Source of the DNA: Arthrobacter sp. MYb214
GTDB taxonomy: Bacteria > Actinomycetota > Actinomycetes > Actinomycetales > Micrococcaceae
Direction: 5' to 3'
Assembly: GCF_002979865.1 (NCBI RefSeq)
Contig: NZ_PCPZ01000003.1
Location: forward strand, 248,001 to 312,000
Length of the DNA stretch: 64,000 bases
Under the pieces are notes generated by a model. The model searched no databases. It saw nothing but the letters and a program-made list of their open reading frames with translations, and had not been told where the DNA came from. A program made the translations under genes and the position numbers. Below are positions 25,688 through 34,931 of this stretch, one piece after another. The first letter of the stretch is position 1, and every line of letters starts with the position of its first letter.

Positions 25688-26458
25688 ATGGATTACACGC
25701 AGCTCTTCCAATTTGCCGGCCAGCGCGTCATGGTCATCGGTGCAGGCAGCGGCATTGGCCGTGAAGCGGCTCTGGCCCTCGACGCCCACGGCGCCCACGT
25801 GATTTGCGCCGACCGCGATGTCGAAACCGCGCAGGAGACCGCCGACATGCTCAGCAGCGGTTCCACGGTTATCGAGCTCGACGTTCTGGATATTCAATCT
25901 GTTCAGGCCGCTTCCAATGAATTCAATGACATCGCTGCCCTGGTGTTCACCGCTGCCACGAATGTCCGAAAGCGCATCGTCGACTACACGATGGAAGAAT
26001 TCGACCGCGTGGTGAATTTGAACCTGAGGGCTTCATTCGGACTGATCCAGGCCTTCGCACCTCGGCTGGCAGCCAATGGCGGCGGATCCATCATTGGCAT
26101 CTCGTCCATTCGCGCATCAGTTGTCGAGCCCGGGCAAAGTGTCTATGCGGCCACCAAGGCTGCACTGGTCCAGCTGGCCCGTACCGCGGCCGCCGAATTC
26201 GGCCCGCAGGGTGTCAGGGTCAATGTTGTTGCCCCAGGGGTTGTTGAAACCCCTCTGACCGCACAGATCAAGGCCAACCCCGGCTGGTACAACGCCTACG
26301 CCCAGAAGAGCGCCTTGGGCCGCTGGGCCAGGCCAGAGGAAATGGCTGGAGCCATTGTCTATCTTGCATCGCCGGCATCGAGCTTCGTGACTGGTTCGGT
26401 GCTCACCGTCGATGGCGGTTGGACCGCCATCGATGGTCGTTTCACCCCACCGAACTAG
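25688..26458 (+). CDS. Short-chain dehydrogenase/reductase
   Basis: A 256-residue classical SDR. NAD-binding GAGSGIG is at residues 18-24, the catalytic set is Ser139/Ser140 (IIGISSIRAS), Tyr153 and Lys157 (SVYAATKAAL). The fingerprint Asn (NLNLRASF) is present near 112. Such enzymes oxidise alcohols to ketones or aldehydes, or the reverse. GAAGGA lies before the start. Between the aldehyde dehydrogenase and the regulator, it most likely works in the same degradative path, first oxidising an alcohol and handing the product on. The exact order is inferred. Confidence 0.92.
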   Translation: MDYTQLFQFAGQRVMVIGAGSGIGREAALALDAHGAHVICADRDVETAQETADMLSSGSTVIELDVLDIQSVQAASNEFNDIAALVFTAATNVRKRIVDYTMEEFDRVVNLNLRASFGLIQAFAPRLAANGGGSIIGISSIRASVVEPGQSVYAATKAALVQLARTAAAEFGPQGVRVNVVAPGVVETPLTAQIKANPGWYNAYAQKSALGRWARPEEMAGAIVYLASPASSFVTGSVLTVDGGWTAIDGRFTPPN

Positions 26459-26508
26459 GCGGTGGTGCCAAGGATTCTTCAGACAGACCACCACGAAAGC
26501 GACTTAAG

Positions 26509-27288
26509 ATGTCACAGACACCAGAGGTGCCAGCTGCAACTAAGACGCGCGCTTTTGAAGCCATCGTCAGTTCCATTGAAAGCCAGGTACTTAGCGGCGA
26601 ACTGAAAATCGGGGATCATCTGCCCGGAGAGCGTGAACTTGTAACCCAGTTTGAGGTGAGTCGTTCATCGGTGCGTGAAGCGATGCGGGTCTTGGAAAGC
26701 AACGGGATAGTTGCCTCTAGGCCGGGTGATCCGCGCGGAGCGGTTGTCCTCTCTCCCACGTCAGCGCCTTTGCGCAAAATGATAAGCCGTTTGGCCACGA
26801 CCTCTTCGTCGAGCCTCGCGGATCTGCTCATTTATCGCATGACCATGGAATCTTCGGCCAATTCGCTGGCCGCAACGCGACGTTCCGATGCGGACTTATT
26901 GAAGCTCGAGAAGGCGATGGCGCGGATGCGGGCGGCGCGTTCGCAGAGCCAAAGCGCTTTCAGCCAGGCAGACCTCGATTTCCATGACGTGATCGCGCAG
27001 GCCAGCGGCCATGCACTGCTGCAGATTACCGGCGAAGCAGTCCGCCAGTCCATCGAGCAGCTCATCACGTCCAGCATTGAACAAAGTTCCGATGACGAGG
27101 CTTTGATGCAACGCACCCTCGACCATCATCACGAGGTCTTCATGGCCATCCAGAAGCAAGATGCGCATCTGGCTGAGCATCTTGCCCGCAGCAGCCTGTT
27201 CGAATACTACGGTCATCTGGTACCTGCCGATGACCGGACAGCTCTTGCCGCGCTGGCGTCCTTCGGACAGGCCACGCAAACCAGCTGA
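26509..27288 (+). CDS. FadR-type GntR regulator, third gene of the ALDH operon
   Basis: About 259 residues. The DNA-binding domain is GDHLPGERELVTQFEVSRSSVREAMRVLESNGIVASRPGDPRGAVV; the rest is a helical FCD domain (FSQADLDFHDVIAQASGHALL) with likely metal or ligand His residues (HHHEVFMAIQ). The ATG at 26509 is chosen because it follows the SDR closely (gap 50); upstream codons in frame overlap the SDR. It is clearly a paralogue of the regulator at 34113-34871 (ERELMVQFSVSRPTVREALRVLQS) and both have a TGGTC-type palindrome nearby. Confidence 0.9.
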   Translation: MSQTPEVPAATKTRAFEAIVSSIESQVLSGELKIGDHLPGERELVTQFEVSRSSVREAMRVLESNGIVASRPGDPRGAVVLSPTSAPLRKMISRLATTSSSSLADLLIYRMTMESSANSLAATRRSDADLLKLEKAMARMRAARSQSQSAFSQADLDFHDVIAQASGHALLQITGEAVRQSIEQLITSSIEQSSDDEALMQRTLDHHHEVFMAIQKQDAHLAEHLARSSLFEYYGHLVPADDRTALAALASFGQATQTS

Positions 27289-27315
27289 TTTCCCGATACT
27301 GCAGATCAGAACAAC

Positions 27316-27356
27316 AAGCAGGGCACAGCAACTGCGGTGGTTGCTGTGCCCTGCTT
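27316..27356. terminator. Bidirectional hairpin terminator between regulator and amidase genes
   Basis: A perfect 17-base-pair stem (27316-27332 with 27340-27356) with a seven-base loop lies between two convergent operons. There is no long T run, but a stem this long is usually enough to stop either transcript. Confidence 0.85.
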
Positions 27357-27367
27357 ATACGGGATTT

Positions 27368-28783
27368 TCAGTCCAAGTTCGACCACTGCGGTTTGGCGCT
27401 ATCTGGCCGAGCTGCCTCATACCAGCTGGCTGCGCGAAGCACATCGTCATCGGTTCCAACTGCTCCGGCCAGCTGCACGCCAATGGGCTTGCCCTCGGAC
27501 GTGAAACCGCAATTGACGGTAGCCGCTGGCTGACCGGACATGTTGTACGGGACGGTGAAGGCAATATGGCCCATGGTGGCGTCAGGATCCACCACTGGCA
27601 TCGGTTGTTCCGCAGGAAAAGCAGCCATCGGGGAGACCGGAGAGATGATGAGGTCATACCCGGCGGTAGCCGCGATGGTCACCTTCTGCATCTGGTCGAT
27701 CGCACCGAAATTCCTGATCGTGTCGGCGCCATCGAACTTGGCTCCTCCTTCGCACCAGCGCACGATGTAATCCAGGACCTTCGCCTGCTCGCTTTCGCTC
27801 AGTTCACGGAAATCGGCCCAGGACCGGGTACGCCAAAAGCGGTCAAGCTGGTCAAGCATGCCTTGGTCGATGAAGGGCGGCAACTCTTCCACCCTGGCAC
27901 CGTCCTGCGCAAAAGTGTCCGCTACCGACTGCACCGCCGATCGGATTTCGGGGTCGACAGCGACCCCAGCGTTAGCTTCAAGCTGCAACCCGATTCTCAT
28001 CCCGCGGACGCTGCCAAGCTTTGACTGCCATTGCATGGCCGGATAGGCCCGTGCCGAATAGTCACGGATATCTGGTTGTCCGAGCACTGACATGAAAAGG
28101 GCAATGTCATCCACGGTACGTCCCATCGGGCCGGCCGCCCGGCCAATGTACGGGACATCCAGGGGAATCAATCCTGCACTGGGTTTCAGTGTTGCCAACC
28201 CCTGCCAGCCGCCGGGCAGGCGAATGGATCCACCGATGTCGGTGCCGACATGCAGTGGCCCGTATCCAGCAGCAGCCGCCGATCCCGCACCCGCACTGGA
28301 GCCACCGGTGGTCCATCCAGGGTTCCAAGCGCTACGCGATATTCCGTGAAGGCTGGAAACACCCGAAGAGAGCATGCCCCAGTCCGGCATCGTAGTCGAG
28401 CCAGCCAGGATGCCGCCGGCTTCAAGAATCCGATCGGTGATCGGCGCGTTCTGCGTGGGCACCTTGGGGTTGGATAGGGCCGTTCCCGAAGGCATCGGGA
28501 TGCCCTTGCGTGCTATGTTCTCCTTGACCGTTGCCGGCACCCCGTCTAGTGGACCGAGCGCTGTTCCGCTGGCCCAGCGTTGCTCGCTTTCGCGTGCCTG
28601 GCTCAGCACGTCTTCCGGATCGAACTGGTACATCGCGTTGAGTACCGGTTCACGTTCCTGAACCCGTTTGATGACCGACTCTGCTACATCCACCGGCGAG
28701 ATGTCCTTCGCAGCATAGGACGCGTGAAGTTCCTGCGCGGACAGCTGGTGCAGTGCGGTGGTGTGTTCAGAAAGCTGGGACAT
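27368..28783 (-). CDS. Amidase-signature hydrolase
   Basis: A 471-residue amidase-signature enzyme with the complete Ser-cisSer-Lys set: Lys87 in TVKENIA, Ser162 in TGGSSAGAG and Ser186 in TDIGGSIR. It hydrolyses a carboxylic amide (aliphatic or aromatic) to acid and ammonia. It is the last gene of a five-gene operon with a binding protein, two permeases and an ABC ATPase, so the amide is probably an imported compound. Four genes of an importer followed by an amidase points to use of an amide or peptide as a nitrogen source. The substrate cannot be told from sequence. Confidence 0.9.
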   Translation of the reverse strand: MSQLSEHTTALHQLSAQELHASYAAKDISPVDVAESVIKRVQEREPVLNAMYQFDPEDVLSQARESEQRWASGTALGPLDGVPATVKENIARKGIPMPSGTALSNPKVPTQNAPITDRILEAGGILAGSTTMPDWGMLSSGVSSLHGISRSAWNPGWTTGGSSAGAGSAAAAGYGPLHVGTDIGGSIRLPGGWQGLATLKPSAGLIPLDVPYIGRAAGPMGRTVDDIALFMSVLGQPDIRDYSARAYPAMQWQSKLGSVRGMRIGLQLEANAGVAVDPEIRSAVQSVADTFAQDGARVEELPPFIDQGMLDQLDRFWRTRSWADFRELSESEQAKVLDYIVRWCEGGAKFDGADTIRNFGAIDQMQKVTIAATAGYDLIISPVSPMAAFPAEQPMPVVDPDATMGHIAFTVPYNMSGQPAATVNCGFTSEGKPIGVQLAGAVGTDDDVLRAASWYEAARPDSAKPQWSNLD

Positions 28784-28811
28784 GATGGCCTCTCAAGGAA
28801 AATGAGCATTA

Positions 28812-30569
28812 CTAGCGCAGGGCCAGTTCGTTGCGCAGGGACATGGATGAATTCACCAAAGTCCGCGTATACGCATGCTGCGGACTGTCATAGATCTGTT
28901 CGGTGGTTCCGCTTTCGACGATCCGCCCTTCATTCATCACCACGACGTTGTCGCAGATATGCCGCACCACGCCAAGATCGTGGGAGACGAAGACGAGGGT
29001 CAGATGGTAGTCGTCGACCAAGTCCGAAAGCAGGTTCAGTACTTGGGCCCGGACGGAGACATCAAGAGCGCTGACCGGTTCATCAGCCACCAGCACCCGA
29101 GGCTCGCAGATCAGCGCACGAGCAATGGAGATTCGCTGGCGCTGTCCACCGGAGAATTGATGCGGGAAGCGCTCCGCGGCATCGGCCGGCAGTCCCACCG
29201 ATCCGAGCATCTCTGCGACCATCTTCCGGTGCTTGGCGCTATCCACCTTTTGCCCCGGAACAAGCAAAGGCTCAGCGATAATGTCGCGGACACGCATCCG
29301 CGGATCCAGCGATCCCATGGGATCCTGGAAAACGATCTGCAGCTGCTGGCGCAATTGGACCAGATCCCGCTCCTTGGCCCCTGCAACCTCGCTTCCTGCC
29401 ACACGAACACTGCCTGAGGTGGGTTGGTCCAGACCTGCCAAGATGCGCAAGAGGGTGGATTTTCCGGAACCGGATTCACCGACCACACCGAAACGTTGCC
29501 CGGCAGCAACGTCAAAGGAAACGCCTTTCAACGCATGCACCTCCGACCGCTTCCCGAAGAGCGACGAGCGTCCGACAGGATAGATTCGCGTCAGGTCCTT
29601 GACACTGATCAACGAGGGCACTTCGGGAGCAGTGTCCCCCGCGGCCTGGTCGTGTTCCCGGAGATCGCTTATTTCCGCGTTTGCTGCTTCCACGACTGGC
29701 TGCGCTTCGGCCAAAGGCGGGATGTAGGAAGCGGCCGAAGCCACGGTGAATAACCTGCCGTCGGCATCTGTGGCATTCAGGTCCGAGGCAGCCAGCAGTC
29801 CTCGGGTGTAAGGGTGTTGCGGATTGCTGAATACCTCGCCGGTATCGCCTTCTTCAACCACTTGGCCGTTGTTCATCACCAGCACCCGGTCGCAGACGTT
29901 GGCGACCACCGAAAGGTCATGGGTGATGAACAGCAACCCGGTGCCGCGTTCTTGGACCGATTCCAAGATCAGATCCAGAACTTGGCGTTGAACCGTAACG
30001 TCCAAAGCCGTGGTCGGTTCATCGCAGAGCAAGAGACCCGGGTTATTCGCCAAGGCCATCGCCAGCATGGCGCGCTGTCGCTGGCCTCCAGAAAGCTGGT
30101 GCGGATAAGAGCGGGCGGCCCGTGCCGGATCCGGGAGCTTAACCGATCCGAGCAGTTCCACCGCACGAGCCTGAGCCGCTGATTTTGAAGCGACGGTCTT
30201 ATGACTGGTCATAATTTCCGCGACCTGCGGACCGACTTTCATCAGCGGATTCAATGCGGTCAGCGGCTCCTGGAAGACCATGCTCATATCCTTGCCACGG
30301 ATTTTCTGCAGTTCCCTGTCAGTTGCCTCGACCAGATTCCGTGGGTGACCCGCAAGCTGGATGGAGCCACTGGCGCTGACACCTTCCGGGAGCAACCCCA
30401 TAAGGGCGGATGTGGTCATGGACTTTCCGGAACCAGATTCGCCAATCAGCCCTACACGATCCCCCGGATTCATGCGCAGATTAAAGTTCGAGACAAGCGT
30501 GCGGTGCTTGGTGCTGATTGTCAGGCCCCTGACATCTATCAGAGCGCCGGTAGTTGTTTTCTTATCCAT
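28812..30569 (-). CDS. Dipeptide-type ABC transporter ATPase, fused DppD-DppF
   Basis: A 585-residue protein with two complete ABC modules. Both have Walker A GESGSGKS, signature LSGGQRQR or FSGGQRQR, and Walker B LLLCDEPTTALD or VLVADEPVSALD. In many peptide/nickel importers these are two proteins (DppD and DppF); here they are fused through an acidic linker (about 290-330). It energises the two permeases encoded just upstream (4-base gap from the DppC-like gene). The downstream amidase gene follows in the same operon. Confidence 0.94.
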   Translation of the reverse strand: MDKKTTTGALIDVRGLTISTKHRTLVSNFNLRMNPGDRVGLIGESGSGKSMTTSALMGLLPEGVSASGSIQLAGHPRNLVEATDRELQKIRGKDMSMVFQEPLTALNPLMKVGPQVAEIMTSHKTVASKSAAQARAVELLGSVKLPDPARAARSYPHQLSGGQRQRAMLAMALANNPGLLLCDEPTTALDVTVQRQVLDLILESVQERGTGLLFITHDLSVVANVCDRVLVMNNGQVVEEGDTGEVFSNPQHPYTRGLLAASDLNATDADGRLFTVASAASYIPPLAEAQPVVEAANAEISDLREHDQAAGDTAPEVPSLISVKDLTRIYPVGRSSLFGKRSEVHALKGVSFDVAAGQRFGVVGESGSGKSTLLRILAGLDQPTSGSVRVAGSEVAGAKERDLVQLRQQLQIVFQDPMGSLDPRMRVRDIIAEPLLVPGQKVDSAKHRKMVAEMLGSVGLPADAAERFPHQFSGGQRQRISIARALICEPRVLVADEPVSALDVSVRAQVLNLLSDLVDDYHLTLVFVSHDLGVVRHICDNVVVMNEGRIVESGTTEQIYDSPQHAYTRTLVNSSMSLRNELALR

Positions 30570-30572
30570 GGA

Positions 30573-31424
30573 TTACCGATCTCCATTCAGTTTCGGATCG
30601 AACCGATCACGCAGACCGTCACCAAGCAAGGTGAAGCCCAACACTGCAACGGCAATGGCGGCGCCCGGCCAAACGGCGAGCATCGGGAAGGTCCCCAGGA
30701 ATTGCTGGGATTCTTGCAGCATGCGGCCCCAGGATGGGACCGGTGGTGGAGTGCCCAAGCCAAGGAAGGACAGCGCAGCTTCGGCAAGTACCGCAATTGC
30801 GAACGATACCGAGCACTGCACCACGACCATGCCGATGATATTGGGCAACACATGGCGCCGGGCGATACGCCAGCTGCTCTGGCTGGATGCCTTGGCAGCC
30901 ATGATGTATTCGGTGCTCATCACCTGCAGGGTGCCGCTTCGCGCAACACGCGCAAAGCCGGGTATCGAGCCAATGCCGATTGCAAGCATGGCCGTGAATG
31001 TGCTGGCTCCAAATACGGCGCCGAACATGATCGCTACCAGCAACGCGGGAAAAGCGAGGAGAATATCAGCGCCACGCATGGTAACTTCCTCGGTGATGCC
31101 GCCTCGCATGCCAGCCAGAATACCTAGCGGCGTCCCTATGATCAGGGCGATGCCTACCGCAACCAAACCCACCAGCAAGGTAATGCGCGCTCCGTACAGG
31201 ATTCCCGAAAAGACGTCGCGTCCGTACCTGTCGGTACCCATCAGATGGGTGACGCTGGATCCTTGCAAGCGATCCTGGGGAACTGCTTGTACCGGATCGA
31301 AGGGGGTCCAGACAAAGGAGACGAGTGCAGCGAGCACCACGAGAGCTACGAGGATGCTGCCTACCAGCAGCGTCACGGAGAGTTTGCGACGGGTGCTTGA
31401 AGCGGTAACTGGTTCTGCAGACAT
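30573..31424 (-). CDS. ABC permease, DppC type
   Basis: A 283-residue integral membrane protein with an N-terminal helix, the DppC-like extracellular part (PVQAVPQDRLQGSSVTHLMGTDRYGRDVFSGILYGA) and five further helices, including the EAA loop ATPase contact MAAKASSQSSWRIARRHVLPN. It forms the second half of the import channel. The start codon overlaps the stop of the DppB-like gene by one base (TAATG). Confidence 0.92.
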   Translation of the reverse strand: MSAEPVTASSTRRKLSVTLLVGSILVALVVLAALVSFVWTPFDPVQAVPQDRLQGSSVTHLMGTDRYGRDVFSGILYGARITLLVGLVAVGIALIIGTPLGILAGMRGGITEEVTMRGADILLAFPALLVAIMFGAVFGASTFTAMLAIGIGSIPGFARVARSGTLQVMSTEYIMAAKASSQSSWRIARRHVLPNIIGMVVVQCSVSFAIAVLAEAALSFLGLGTPPPVPSWGRMLQESQQFLGTFPMLAVWPGAAIAVAVLGFTLLGDGLRDRFDPKLNGDR

Positions 31425-32371
31425 TACGCGCCCTTTCGAATGCGTGGATCCAGGATTGTGTAGAGCACGTCCACGACCAAGTTGATGATCAAGGTAATCG
31501 CGACGAGCACCATGACCACCGATTGCACGGTAAGAAGATCGCGGTTGCCCACCGCGTCGAGCAGCATGGACCCAAGGCCTGGGATCACAAACACCCGTTC
31601 AATGACCACCGCGCCAATGATCAATGCCGCCAACTGCACGCTGGTAACTGTCAGAACCGGGATGGAGGCGTTGCGCAGACCATGCTTGATCAGCGATTCA
31701 AGCTTCCCGAGGCCCTTGGACCGTGCGGTCCGCAAGTAATCCTCGTTCATCACTTCCATCACCGCCGAACGGACATAGCGAGTCAGGATAGCTCCCTGCA
31801 CGGATGCCAGAGCGAGCACCGGCAGGACGACGCGGGAAATGAAATCTCCGAAGTCCTCGCCGGGCGGTGTCCACCCGTTGGCCGGAAGCCAACCCAGGCC
31901 CACGGCAAAGACGACCACCAGCAGAATGCCGGCGAGGAAGTTGGGAATGGCCACGCCTACCTGGCTGATTCCGCTGACAATGATGCCGCTCGGATTGCGG
32001 TGCTTGACCGCCGCGTAGGTGCCGAAAGGAATCGCAATCGCCAGGGCGAGGACCATTGCCAGCAGTACCAGGATCAGGCTGACTTGCACCCGGTCGACAA
32101 TCAGCGGACTGATATCTTGCCGCGTGACGTAGGATGTGCCGAAGTTGCCGGTGGGCAACCCCAGCGCCCAGTCAAAGTACTGGACGATCAGCGGCCGATC
32201 GGTCCCGAACTCGGCTCGCGTTTTGGCCAATAGCTCCGGGGTGGCGTTCACACCCAGGGCAATCTGGGCAGGATCTCCGGGAATTGCTCGCATGAAAAGG
32301 AACACTGCAACCGTTGCAATCACATAAGTGACAACGAATCTTGCCAAGTTGATCAGTAATCTAATACCCAC
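31424..32371 (-). CDS. ABC permease, DppB type
   Basis: A 315-residue permease beginning with a helix (LARFVVTYVIATVAVFLFMRAIPGDPAQIA) that includes the IPGDPA motif of the DppB/OppB group, followed by the usual six helices and an EAA-type motif (YLRTARSKGLGKLESLIKHGLRNASIP) that docks the ATPase. With the DppC-like partner it makes the import pore. It lies 33 bases downstream of the substrate-binding lipoprotein gene. Confidence 0.92.
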   Translation of the reverse strand: MGIRLLINLARFVVTYVIATVAVFLFMRAIPGDPAQIALGVNATPELLAKTRAEFGTDRPLIVQYFDWALGLPTGNFGTSYVTRQDISPLIVDRVQVSLILVLLAMVLALAIAIPFGTYAAVKHRNPSGIIVSGISQVGVAIPNFLAGILLVVVFAVGLGWLPANGWTPPGEDFGDFISRVVLPVLALASVQGAILTRYVRSAVMEVMNEDYLRTARSKGLGKLESLIKHGLRNASIPVLTVTSVQLAALIIGAVVIERVFVIPGLGSMLLDAVGNRDLLTVQSVVMVLVAITLIINLVVDVLYTILDPRIRKGA

Positions 32372-32404
32372 GTGATTTTCCCTTTGTCGGTGCGGCTATG
32401 GAAG

Positions 32405-33925
32405 CTATTTCCAGCCGATATTGGTCATATCCAATGCTTCGGTCACGGAGTTGGCCGGAATGCCGGTCACCTCTGCCTTGGCTACCACGATGTTCGGGAA
32501 GATGAACAGGGTATCTGCAGCTGCATCATCAACGATGGTGCGAACCACCTTTTTCATGCCATCCACGTATCCGGCTTCGTCGGCAGCATCGGCTTTTGCG
32601 GCAAGCTCCTCAATGCCTGAATTGTCGTAGCCCAGGTAGTAGTCCGGGTTGTTGAACATTGCCAAAACATCTCGGCTCTCCACTGCCAGGACGACCGACA
32701 TCTGGTAATCGTGCTTGGTGAAGACCTCGTCGAGCCAGACCGCGGGGAATTCGGAGGACTCGATCTTAGCGTCGATTCCGACATCAGCCAGTTGCGAGAC
32801 GACTATTTCAGAGACTGCGGTTGCGTAAGGGCGAGTTGGAACCTTGAAAGTGATCTGCAGGTTCTCGGCTCCAGCTTCCTTGAGTAACGCCTTGGCCTTC
32901 TCCGGGTCGTACGGGTAGATATCGTTCAGATCCTCGTAGTACGGGTCGGTGGTCGGAACCGGTCCGCCCACCACCGTGCCGTAGCCGTTCCATGCGGTGT
33001 CGACTACAGCTTGGCGGTCGATGGCATACATGACGGCTTGGCGCACGCGCTTGTCATCGAACGGAGCTTTTTTGTTATTCATGGACAAGACGATCTCGCC
33101 ATTGGAGGTGCCGTCAAGGACCTGGTACTTGTCATTTGATTCGAAACGGGACAGCAGTTCCGGGGACTGCATGTTGTAGACGACATCCACGTCGCCGGAT
33201 TGAAGTGCATTGGTCGTGGCTACCGCATCGGCGAAGTAGCGCAGTGAGACCTTTTCAACCTGCGGTTTCTCGCCCCAGTAGTCATCGCGTGTCGCGAGTT
33301 CGATGGACTGCCCGCGGTTCCACGCATCAATTTCGTATGGCCCAGTCCCAATGGCGGTCGAAGCTAGTTCGTCAACGCCGCTTGGATCGAACATGGCTCC
33401 GACCAAGGTGCCCATGTCGAAAAGCCAGGCATTACTCGGCTGCTTCAGGGTAATGGCGACTTCGGAATCACTGAGGACATCGACAGAGTCCACGATTTCC
33501 ATTTTCGTCTTCAAGCTAGAGACCCAGTCATCGGATTGGACTCGTTCGATACTGAATTTGACGTCATCGGCAGTGAACGCTTCGCCATTGGAAAAGGTTG
33601 CGCCTTCGCGAAGCTTGAACGTATAAGTCTTGTTCCCGTTGCTCAGCTCCCACGATTCGGCGAGCAACGGCTGGATCTTTCCTTCTTGGTCGATCTCGAC
33701 CAATCCTTCATAGACATTGGACATGAGCGCTTGCGGAATAGCAGCGCCTGCAGTCGTGGTGAAGTCCAGATTGACCGGTTCACCAGTTAGCGCGACGGTC
33801 ACTGAAGTGTTTTCGGCCGAGCCTTCCGACGAAGTCCCGCCTGATCCTGCAGAGCACGCGGTTAGCGCCAGAGAGCCAACCAGCACTGTCGCCGCAAGCC
33901 GACTGTAGTTCTTTTTCTCTTTCAT
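32405..33925 (-). CDS. Family 5 extracellular solute-binding lipoprotein
   Basis: The signal starts at ATG 33925 (MKEKKNYSRLAATVLVGSLAL) and ends in the lipobox LTAC with Cys24, so the 506-residue protein is tethered to the outer face of the membrane. GGAG lies five bases upstream. The body is the SBP_bac_5 domain (EPVNLDFTTTAGAAIPQALMSNVYEGLVEID; IGTGPYEIDAWNRGQSIELATRDDYWGEKP), which binds peptides, amides, nickel or glutathione in other species. It is the first gene of the importer-amidase operon and diverges from the second FadR-type regulator. Confidence 0.94.
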   Translation of the reverse strand: MKEKKNYSRLAATVLVGSLALTACSAGSGGTSSEGSAENTSVTVALTGEPVNLDFTTTAGAAIPQALMSNVYEGLVEIDQEGKIQPLLAESWELSNGNKTYTFKLREGATFSNGEAFTADDVKFSIERVQSDDWVSSLKTKMEIVDSVDVLSDSEVAITLKQPSNAWLFDMGTLVGAMFDPSGVDELASTAIGTGPYEIDAWNRGQSIELATRDDYWGEKPQVEKVSLRYFADAVATTNALQSGDVDVVYNMQSPELLSRFESNDKYQVLDGTSNGEIVLSMNNKKAPFDDKRVRQAVMYAIDRQAVVDTAWNGYGTVVGGPVPTTDPYYEDLNDIYPYDPEKAKALLKEAGAENLQITFKVPTRPYATAVSEIVVSQLADVGIDAKIESSEFPAVWLDEVFTKHDYQMSVVLAVESRDVLAMFNNPDYYLGYDNSGIEELAAKADAADEAGYVDGMKKVVRTIVDDAAADTLFIFPNIVVAKAEVTGIPANSVTEALDMTNIGWK

Positions 33926-34005
33926 GGGATCTCCATCGGTCAACATGTCCATTGAGTGATGTGATCCATACAACACCATATATGCTGATATTTCTACTAA
34001 GTTTT

Positions 34006-34018
34006 CTGGTCTTACCAG
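34006..34018. promoter_or_regulatory. FadR-type operator between importer and regulator genes
   Basis: CTGGTCTTACCAG is an inverted repeat with core TGGTC-T-TACCA, one base off the TGGTC-N-GACCA core found at 24157-24175. It lies in the 187-base divergent region between the binding-protein gene and the GntR gene at 34113, 95 bases before the latter's start. Confidence 0.65.
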
Positions 34019-34112
34019 TTGTCGAAATATTTGACTGGGGCGGTGCCGCCCCGGAGAACTGCAATACCTTGTCCGCTAACCGTTTCCACTCGCAGCTAAA
34101 GGAAGGCCCCAA

Positions 34113-34871
34113 TTGAGCAAGCTAACTTTCACGCCGGCCGTGCCAACATTGACCTACGAGCGAGTAGTGCAACAAATCGAGGAAGCGATTCTGTCCAAGG
34201 AAATTGAACCTGGCCAGCACCTTCCCAGTGAACGCGAGCTCATGGTGCAGTTCTCCGTCAGCCGGCCAACGGTCCGCGAGGCATTGCGAGTATTACAGAG
34301 CCAAGGCCTCATTGCGTCGCGTCCCGGTAGCCGCAGCGGTCCAGTTGTCTTGCCGGTTTCCACGGATAATCTGGGCAGATCCTTTGCCAATATGGCGCGC
34401 ATAGCTACCCTCTCACTCTCGGAATTGGTTCAATTCAGAATCGTTCTGGAGAGTTCCGCCTGCCAGCTAGCGGCCGTAATGCATAGTTCCGAGCAATTAT
34501 CGGTCATGCGCGATGCAGTTGAACGCATGGAATCTGAGGCGGCTGCGGGCTCCGGATCCTTCAACCGAGCCGACCTCGATTTCCACGCGGCCGTATGGGA
34601 AGCCAGCCACAACAGCCTGTTGCGGATCTGTGGCGAGGCGGTATCCGGTGCCATCTTGAGCGTCATGAATGACCAGATGAGCCACGCGGACAACGAGTCC
34701 CTAGAAATGAAAAAAGTGGTGGCATTGGACCGAGCTATCTTCGATGCAATTGAAGCCAGAGAGCCAGTCACCGCCGGAAACGCAGCCAAGACGGCCATTT
34801 CCACGTATTTCAAACCTCGTCTGGATGATGAAGGGGTGCGCGGCGTTGAAGCGCTGACGGAACCTCGCTAA
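34113..34871 (+). CDS. FadR-type GntR regulator of the importer-amidase operon
   Basis: About 252 residues starting at TTG 34113 with GGAAGG eight bases upstream. N-terminal winged helix (GQHLPSERELMVQFSVSRPTVREALRVLQSQGLIASRPGSRSGPVV) and an FCD domain (FNRADLDFHAAVWEASHNSLL). It is similar throughout to the regulator at 26509-27288, so the two probably arose by duplication and may recognise similar sites. It lies divergent to the SBP gene. Confidence 0.9.
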   Translation: MSKLTFTPAVPTLTYERVVQQIEEAILSKEIEPGQHLPSERELMVQFSVSRPTVREALRVLQSQGLIASRPGSRSGPVVLPVSTDNLGRSFANMARIATLSLSELVQFRIVLESSACQLAAVMHSSEQLSVMRDAVERMESEAAAGSGSFNRADLDFHAAVWEASHNSLLRICGEAVSGAILSVMNDQMSHADNESLEMKKVVALDRAIFDAIEAREPVTAGNAAKTAISTYFKPRLDDEGVRGVEALTEPR

Positions 34872-34931
34872 TTCACGCCGGTTCCTTATCCCGGTGCCAA
34901 AGCGGAGCAAATGCAACACAGCGTCACCGGG

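Noticed and set aside
22233-34871. The catabolic island as a mobile element
   Set aside because: Three GntR genes and a full importer suggest an accessory block, but there are no integrase, transposase, direct repeats or tRNA ends in the window to support a mobile unit.
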